Assembly (NCBI GenBank): GCA_001784175.1
Contig: MFPR01000017.1
Location: 150,975 to 214,974 of the forward strand
Direction: 5' to 3'
DNA: 64,000 nucleotides
DNA from: Candidatus Lindowbacteria bacterium RIFCSPLOWO2_12_FULL_62_27
GTDB lineage: Bacteria > Lindowbacteria > 2-12-FULL-62-27
The translations under genes and the position numbers were made by a program. The notes beneath the pieces were generated by a model. The model was not told where the DNA came from. It did no database searches and worked only from the letters and a program-made list of their open reading frames with translations. Below, piece by piece: positions 59,665 to 64,000 of this stretch; position 1 is the first letter of the stretch, and every line of letters starts with the position of its first letter.

Positions 59665-60321
59665 ATGACGCGGACCGATTTGAAGAAGTGCCTCGCGGCG
59701 ACGGCGGACGGCGCGTTCGCGATCGACGCGAAGAAGCGAATCATCCTCTGGAACGCCGCCGCCCGGCGGATCTTCGGCCGGACGTCCGGGGAAGTGCTCG
59801 GGCGGTGCTGTCACGAGGTGGTGGCCGGCTACGATGTCTTTTGCAATCCCTTTTGCAAGCGAGACTGTACCATCGCGTCGATGGTCCGGCGAGGCGAGAT
59901 GCCGGAGCATTTCACGATCAAAACAAAGACCCGGACCGGCCGGGACCTGTGGCTGAGCGTGAGCATTGTCGTGCCGCCGATTCGTCCTGTGCGTAGCGGG
60001 CCGGTGATTGTCCATCTGTTCCGCCCGACGCAATGGTCGGATCGGCTTGACGTCACCGCCCGGGAAATCGGGACGCATCTTTCCCGGAGGATCGGCGGCG
60101 GGCGGCCGGCGAATCCCGCGCCGCCGCCGTCGCCCTTAAGCCGCCGGGAGCACCAGGTTCTCGGCCTGATGGCGGACGGCGTCGAGTCCAAGGCCATCGC
60201 CCAAAGACTGGGCATCAGCTATCCGACCGTCCGCGTCCATACGCGGAGCATCCTGTTGAAATTGAAATGCCACAGCAGGCTGGAAGCGGTCTCGGAGGCG
60301 CGCAAGCGCGGCTTCGTCTGA
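59665..60321 (+). CDS. PAS domain LuxR-type response regulator (paralogue 2)
   Basis: A 218-residue paralogue of the protein at 46570. The PAS domain (about 5-120) has T-A-D-G-A-F-A-I-D, I-I-L-W-N-A-A-A-R-R-I-F-G and the Cys cluster C-C-H-E-V-V-A-G with F-C-N-P-F-C-K-R-D-C. The C-terminal LuxR/GerE domain has S-R-R-E-H-Q-V-L-G-L-M-A-D-G, L-G-I-S-Y-P-T-V-R-V-H. The start ATG 59665 lies just downstream of box B, so autoregulation is likely. The shared C-H-x-V-V-x-G and F-C-x-x-x-C pattern suggests a common ligand or redox cofactor. Confidence 0.85.
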   Translation: MTRTDLKKCLAATADGAFAIDAKKRIILWNAAARRIFGRTSGEVLGRCCHEVVAGYDVFCNPFCKRDCTIASMVRRGEMPEHFTIKTKTRTGRDLWLSVSIVVPPIRPVRSGPVIVHLFRPTQWSDRLDVTAREIGTHLSRRIGGGRPANPAPPPSPLSRREHQVLGLMADGVESKAIAQRLGISYPTVRVHTRSILLKLKCHSRLEAVSEARKRGFV

Positions 60322-60395
60322 ACGGGACCCCCGCCGCCGGAACCCGTCGCGGAAAGACACAATCCGCCTGAATAATAATGCAAACGCGCTAGAAA

Positions 60396-60415
60396 AACAC
60401 CGCAATTGACGAATT
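60396..60415. promoter_or_regulatory. Degenerate lux-box-like dyad, box D
   Basis: AACACCGCAATTGACGAATT matches the reverse complement of box B at 16 of 20 positions; the left half is nearly perfect and the right half poor. A GATAGT at 60437-60442 could act as -10. It lies upstream of the giant surface protein gene. Confidence 0.3.
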
Positions 60416-60559
60416 GCCCCGCGCCGGGGGATGGCGGATAGTCACGGCAGTGTCTGTGTCGTACGCATCCATGGGTGCAGGCTCCGGGGCGTCTTCAGGG
60501 GGTTGGCCATGACAGGGCTGTCATTCGGTCAAGCAAACGGCGGTTTCGGAGGCAACGCG

Positions 60560-63500
60560 ATGGTTGGAGTGCTCGGCGTGAATCGATCGGTGGTAGGCCG
60601 GACGGGAAGAGGGAAGGTGTGCGCCGTCCCTTCCGGGATTCGAATATCGAAAATCGCAATCCGAAACAAAAATGTCAAATTCTTGAACTACGAAAGGACG
60701 CGACCGGTTCTCCGTCTCGCTCTTTCGATCCTCTCCCTTCTGGCTTCCGGCTTCTGGCTCCTGGCGCCTGTCACCGTCGCCGAAGCCGCGTGGACCAACG
60801 CCGCCGAACCTTTGGGCGCCGGCGCGGGTTTGAGCACCAGTTCCATCCAGTGGGGCGATTACGACAATGACGGCGATCTCGATCTTGTCGTGTCCGGTTG
60901 GAATGTCGCGCTGACTCCTCGATTGATCGTGTACCGAAATAACGGCGGCGGAAGTTTCTCAAGCGCGTCCGAGCCGATGGGCGCCGGCGCGGGGGTTCGT
61001 GGAAGTTCCGTCCAGTGGGGTGATTACGACCGGGACGGCGACCTCGACTTCGCCGCGGCCGGAAATGACGACGTGAACCCCCGGCTGATCATATTCCGGA
61101 ACAACGGCAGTGACAGTTTCACGAACGTGGCCGAGCCCAAGGGCGCCAATGCGGGGTTTAACACGGCGACCCTCGATTGGGGCGATTACGATAACGACGG
61201 CGACCTCGACCTTGCCGTGGCGGGACACGATGGCACAAACTACCGATTGATCGTCTACCGGAACAACGGCGGCGGAAGTTTCTCGAACGCGTCCGAGCCG
61301 ATGGGCGTCAACGCCGGGCTGACCACGGGTTCCGTCCGGTGGGGCGACTACGACAACGACGGCGACCTTGACCTTGCCGTGTCGGGACAGGATGCAGGCA
61401 CAAACAGTCGATTGATCGTCTACCGGAACAACGGCGGCGGAAGTTTCTCGAACGTGTGCGAGCCGAGGGGCGTGAATCTCGGCGTGGAATCCAGTTCCGT
61501 CCAGTGGGGCGATTACGACACCGACGGCGACCTTGACCTTCTGGTTTCGGGATATGAGAGCGCCACAACCAACAAACGATTGATCGTCTACCGGAACATC
61601 GGCGGCGACACTTTCACGAATGGGGCCGAGCCGATGGGCGTCAACGCGGGCGTGGGTTGGAGTTCCGTCCAGTGGGGCGACTATGACAACGACGGCGACC
61701 TCGACATCGCGGCCACGGGCGAGGACGGCGTGAACTACCGGCTGATCATCTGGCGGAACAACGGCGGCGACAGTTTCACGAACGTGGCCGAGCCGTTCGG
61801 CGCCAACCTGGGATTCTACAACAGCTCCATCGCGTGGGGCGACTACGACAACGACGGCGACATCGACTTGGCGGTATCGGGAGATACGGCCAGCGGCGGC
61901 GACAAGCGGCTCATCATCTTCCGCAACGACGCCAACGGCGCGGTGAACATTCGCCCGAACGCGCCGGCGCTGAATTACCCCAAAGGCGACACCATCACAC
62001 TGGGTGACACTATCACGTTCCGGTGGACCGCCGTGACGGGCGACACGACTTGCACGGCCGCGATGACGTACAACCTGCGCATCGGTTCTACGACAGCGAA
62101 CTGCAATTATTTCGCCGCTGACACCAACGACGCCGATTCGTCGGGCAATGCAGTCCTCGGCAACGTCCAGAACGACACATGGGCGCGGCTCGACACGGCG
62201 CTTCCGGTCGGCACGTACTACTGGTCGGTGCAGGCGGTGGACCAGGGGATGATGCGCTCCACGTGGGCGACGGCGGAGACGTTCGCCATCACGGCGCCGC
62301 CTGCATACTCCGGCCCGGACTGGTACGTGAACGACACGTCGACGTCGGGCGATTCGTGGACGAGCGCCATCGGCAGCGACACTAACGACGGGTCGGCGTC
62401 CGCGCCGTTTCGAACGATCATCAAGGCGCTCAACAGCGCCGAGTCCGGCGAGACCATCTACATCGACAAAGGCATTTTCGATTCGTACGTGGTTGTCAGC
62501 GCCACCGAAACAGCCGGAATCAGGATTGACACGAACAGTATCACGCTTATCGGCAAGGATTCCGCGTCGACGATCATCGACCCGCCGGGGGCGAAAACTG
62601 TCACGGGTCTCTACGGCATCTACGCCGACACGCAGACGGGTCTTCGCATCCAGAACATCGGCGTGACGGGGGCGTATGATGGGATCAAATTCGTCAACGT
62701 GGATGCATCGACGATCTCCGGCGACAGCGCTTGCTCCAACGGCGAGTACGGCATACTCCTGATGAACGGCTCCGACAGCAACACTGTCTCGACATCGATC
62801 ACCGGGTTCAATTCCTCGATTGGGATACTCGTGACCGGTTCGAACTATAACGCTCTCGACAACGTCATCGCCGATTCGAACTCGAACGCCGGCGTCAATT
62901 TCTCGTCCTCGTCCTACGACACCGTCATGAACAGCACGATGAATTCGAACGGGTTCACCGGACTCGACTTGAACGGGGGATCCAACTATGTCATCACAGG
63001 CAACAAGGCGAACCAGAATTCATCCTACGGTTTCTATCTCGAAGCCGGAACCAACAACAACTCGGTGAAAAACAATACGGCGGATTCGAACGCGAGCGGC
63101 GGTTATTATCTGACCGGCGGCGCCGACACCAACACGCTCTCGTTCGACACCGCAATCGGGAGCGGTGACGGCATCAAGATTGTCAACAGCCGCAACAACA
63201 CGATCGCAGCCTGCGTGGTGAGATTGAGCACGTGGAACGGGATCGTTCTGTCCGGCGCGCGCGACAACATCCTCGAAACCAACCTGTGCCGTTCGAACTC
63301 CATGGAGGGCATCCTCCTCGCGGACACGTCGAACTTCAACACCCTGCGGAACAACGTGTCGGAGACAAACACCTGGAGCGGGATCAAGATAGCAGGCGGC
63401 TCGTACGACACGGTGACGGGGAACACGGCGCGGTGGAATGCGATTTACGGCATCTGGCTGGACGACACAGCCACGAATAACGTTGTGAGGAACAACACTG

Positions 63501-64000
63501 TGTCGTCGAATGCCAATATCGGCATTTATCTGTCAGACGGTTCGGACACGAACACGGTGGACAGCAACACTGCCAATTCGAATTCGGACGGAATCAAACT
63601 CCAGGCGAGTCATGGCAACCTGGTCGTGTCGAACACAGCCGATTTCGACACTTACGACGGCATCGTGTTGTCGATGGCGAACCGCAACTTGGTGGAGACG
63701 AACACGTGTCGGTCGAACCTGCAGGTGGGGATACTGGTGGCGGACGGGTCGCAATACAATCTGGTGCGGAACAACACGGCTGACACAAACACGCAGGTCG
63801 GTATCAAAATGTTGAACAGTTCCTACGACACGGTAACCGCGAACACGGTTCGAGGAAACCTTCTCCAGGGAATCCTGCTGGATGGGTCGGACACGAACAC
63901 GATTGACAGTAACACGTGCGACGTGAACGGGGACGGGATCAAGCTCTCGGCGAGCCACGGCAACACTGTGACGAACAACGCGGCGATATCCGACACGTAC
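60560..64000 (+). CDS. Giant secreted protein: FG-GAP repeats, Fn3-like domain and right-handed beta-helix (3' end beyond window)
   Basis: The frame is open from ATG 60560 (GGAGG at 60548-60552, 7-nt spacer) to the window edge, 1147 codons, so the C-terminus is missing. Residues 42-75 look like a signal peptide (L-R-L-A-L-S-I-L-S-L-L-A ending A-E-A-A) after an unusually long basic leader; TTG 60683 would give a shorter one but lacks an SD. Seven FG-GAP/VCBS repeats follow (W-G-D-Y-D-N-D-G-D-L-D-L), then an Fn3-like domain near 61975-62300, then a pectate-lyase/NosD-type beta-helix with N-N-T-A-x-S-N-like turns. It is probably a calcium-binding surface or adhesin protein. Confidence 0.85.
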   Translation, partial: MVGVLGVNRSVVGRTGRGKVCAVPSGIRISKIAIRNKNVKFLNYERTRPVLRLALSILSLLASGFWLLAPVTVAEAAWTNAAEPLGAGAGLSTSSIQWGDYDNDGDLDLVVSGWNVALTPRLIVYRNNGGGSFSSASEPMGAGAGVRGSSVQWGDYDRDGDLDFAAAGNDDVNPRLIIFRNNGSDSFTNVAEPKGANAGFNTATLDWGDYDNDGDLDLAVAGHDGTNYRLIVYRNNGGGSFSNASEPMGVNAGLTTGSVRWGDYDNDGDLDLAVSGQDAGTNSRLIVYRNNGGGSFSNVCEPRGVNLGVESSSVQWGDYDTDGDLDLLVSGYESATTNKRLIVYRNIGGDTFTNGAEPMGVNAGVGWSSVQWGDYDNDGDLDIAATGEDGVNYRLIIWRNNGGDSFTNVAEPFGANLGFYNSSIAWGDYDNDGDIDLAVSGDTASGGDKRLIIFRNDANGAVNIRPNAPALNYPKGDTITLGDTITFRWTAVTGDTTCTAAMTYNLRIGSTTANCNYFAADTNDADSSGNAVLGNVQNDTWARLDTALPVGTYYWSVQAVDQGMMRSTWATAETFAITAPPAYSGPDWYVNDTSTSGDSWTSAIGSDTNDGSASAPFRTIIKALNSAESGETIYIDKGIFDSYVVVSATETAGIRIDTNSITLIGKDSASTIIDPPGAKTVTGLYGIYADTQTGLRIQNIGVTGAYDGIKFVNVDASTISGDSACSNGEYGILLMNGSDSNTVSTSITGFNSSIGILVTGSNYNALDNVIADSNSNAGVNFSSSSYDTVMNSTMNSNGFTGLDLNGGSNYVITGNKANQNSSYGFYLEAGTNNNSVKNNTADSNASGGYYLTGGADTNTLSFDTAIGSGDGIKIVNSRNNTIAACVVRLSTWNGIVLSGARDNILETNLCRSNSMEGILLADTSNFNTLRNNVSETNTWSGIKIAGGSYDTVTGNTARWNAIYGIWLDDTATNNVVRNNTVSSNANIGIYLSDGSDTNTVDSNTANSNSDGIKLQASHGNLVVSNTADFDTYDGIVLSMANRNLVETNTCRSNLQVGILVADGSQYNLVRNNTADTNTQVGIKMLNSSYDTVTANTVRGNLLQGILLDGSDTNTIDSNTCDVNGDGIKLSASHGNTVTNNAAISDTY
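60844..61935 (+). repeat. Seven tandem FG-GAP/VCBS coding repeats
   Basis: Units of 163-168 bp start near 60844, 61008, 61172, 61334, 61497, 61665 and 61829. Each encodes the calcium-binding D-x-D-x-D-G-D-x-D and R-L-I-V/I-x-R-N-N-G. Nucleotide similarity between neighbours is high, which suggests recent internal duplication. Confidence 0.8.

Noticed and set aside
60500-60600. Possible c-di-GMP (GEMM) riboswitch before the giant surface protein
   Set aside because: GCAAAC followed by a GGAGGCAACGCG stretch is superficially similar, but the conserved GGACGCAAAGCC core and the receptor helix are absent.
1-64000. tRNA, rRNA, CRISPR arrays, insertion sequences or an origin
   Set aside because: Intergenic regions were read for cloverleaf-like, direct-repeat-array, transposase and DnaA-box patterns and none was convincing; a covariance-model scan would be decisive for RNAs.

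Overview
The window is a high-GC bacterial chromosome segment, densely packed with genes. It probably comes from an uncultured Gram-negative lineage: it carries an OprB-type porin barrel ending in Phe, an FTR1-type permease, large secreted surface proteins and an 11-subunit complex I. I cannot place it in a named phylum from sequence alone. No rRNA, tRNA, CRISPR array, integrase or transposase was seen. Many starts are GTG or TTG, and ATGA/GTGA/TGATG overlaps are common. Several genes have a promoter-like -35/-10 pair ending only 7-13 nt before the start codon, with no Shine-Dalgarno (SD) site, which suggests leaderless mRNAs.

Layout. 1-5.4 kb: a truncated DUF1736 membrane protein, a CCA/poly(A) polymerase-family enzyme and bifunctional PutA, then a frameshifted small membrane gene. 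5.9-10.3 kb: MoxR ATPase, DUF58 and DUF4129 proteins, and an orphan GspF-like protein. 10.3-11.3 kb: two adjacent toxin-antitoxin pairs (RelE/Phd-like and HicAB). 11.4-16.7 kb: a rhomboid protease coupled to a GYF_2/zinc-ribbon membrane protein, Ppx/GppA, an aminotransferase and a MerR regulator. 16.7-18.0 kb: a gene-poor, lower-GC stretch. 18-22.2 kb: secreted TPR and hypothetical proteins and a thioredoxin-fold [2Fe-2S] ferredoxin. 22.35-32.2 kb: nuoABCDHIJKLMN without nuoEFG. 32.3-37.1 kb: TerC, MFS, lipase maturation factor-like, isocitrate-lyase-family and DCC proteins. 37.1-41.1 kb: a compact minus-strand cassette of class III aminotransferase, QueF-like T-fold protein, LuxE-like and LuxC-like enzymes. 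41.2-47.2 kb: two HD-GYP proteins, YraN, CoaX, a short alpha-E protein, TyrRS and a PAS-LuxR regulator. 47.3-51.8 kb: an aminotransferase, a transketolase and a short TolB-like protein. 52-53.8 kb: an FTR1-OprB chimera. 53.8-57.0 kb: acyl-CoA dehydrogenase with EtfB and a ferredoxin-fused EtfA. 57.3-60.3 kb: Adk, a DASS transporter and a second PAS-LuxR regulator. 60.56 kb to the edge: a giant secreted FG-GAP plus beta-helix protein.

The most interesting signals are these. (1) A 20-bp lux-box-like dyad lies at the same distance from a -35/-10 pair upstream of the aminotransferase-transketolase operon and of the second PAS-LuxR gene, with weaker copies near adk and the giant surface protein; this suggests a small undescribed regulon. 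(2) The aminotransferase/QueF-like/LuxE/LuxC cassette has the logic of an acid-to-aldehyde-to-amine pathway and contains no luciferase. (3) An in-frame fusion joins half an iron permease to a complete porin barrel. Palindromic interspersed repeats also sit in frame inside ppx and the DASS transporter. Two genes are broken by one-base changes in G runs, which could be real or assembly errors.
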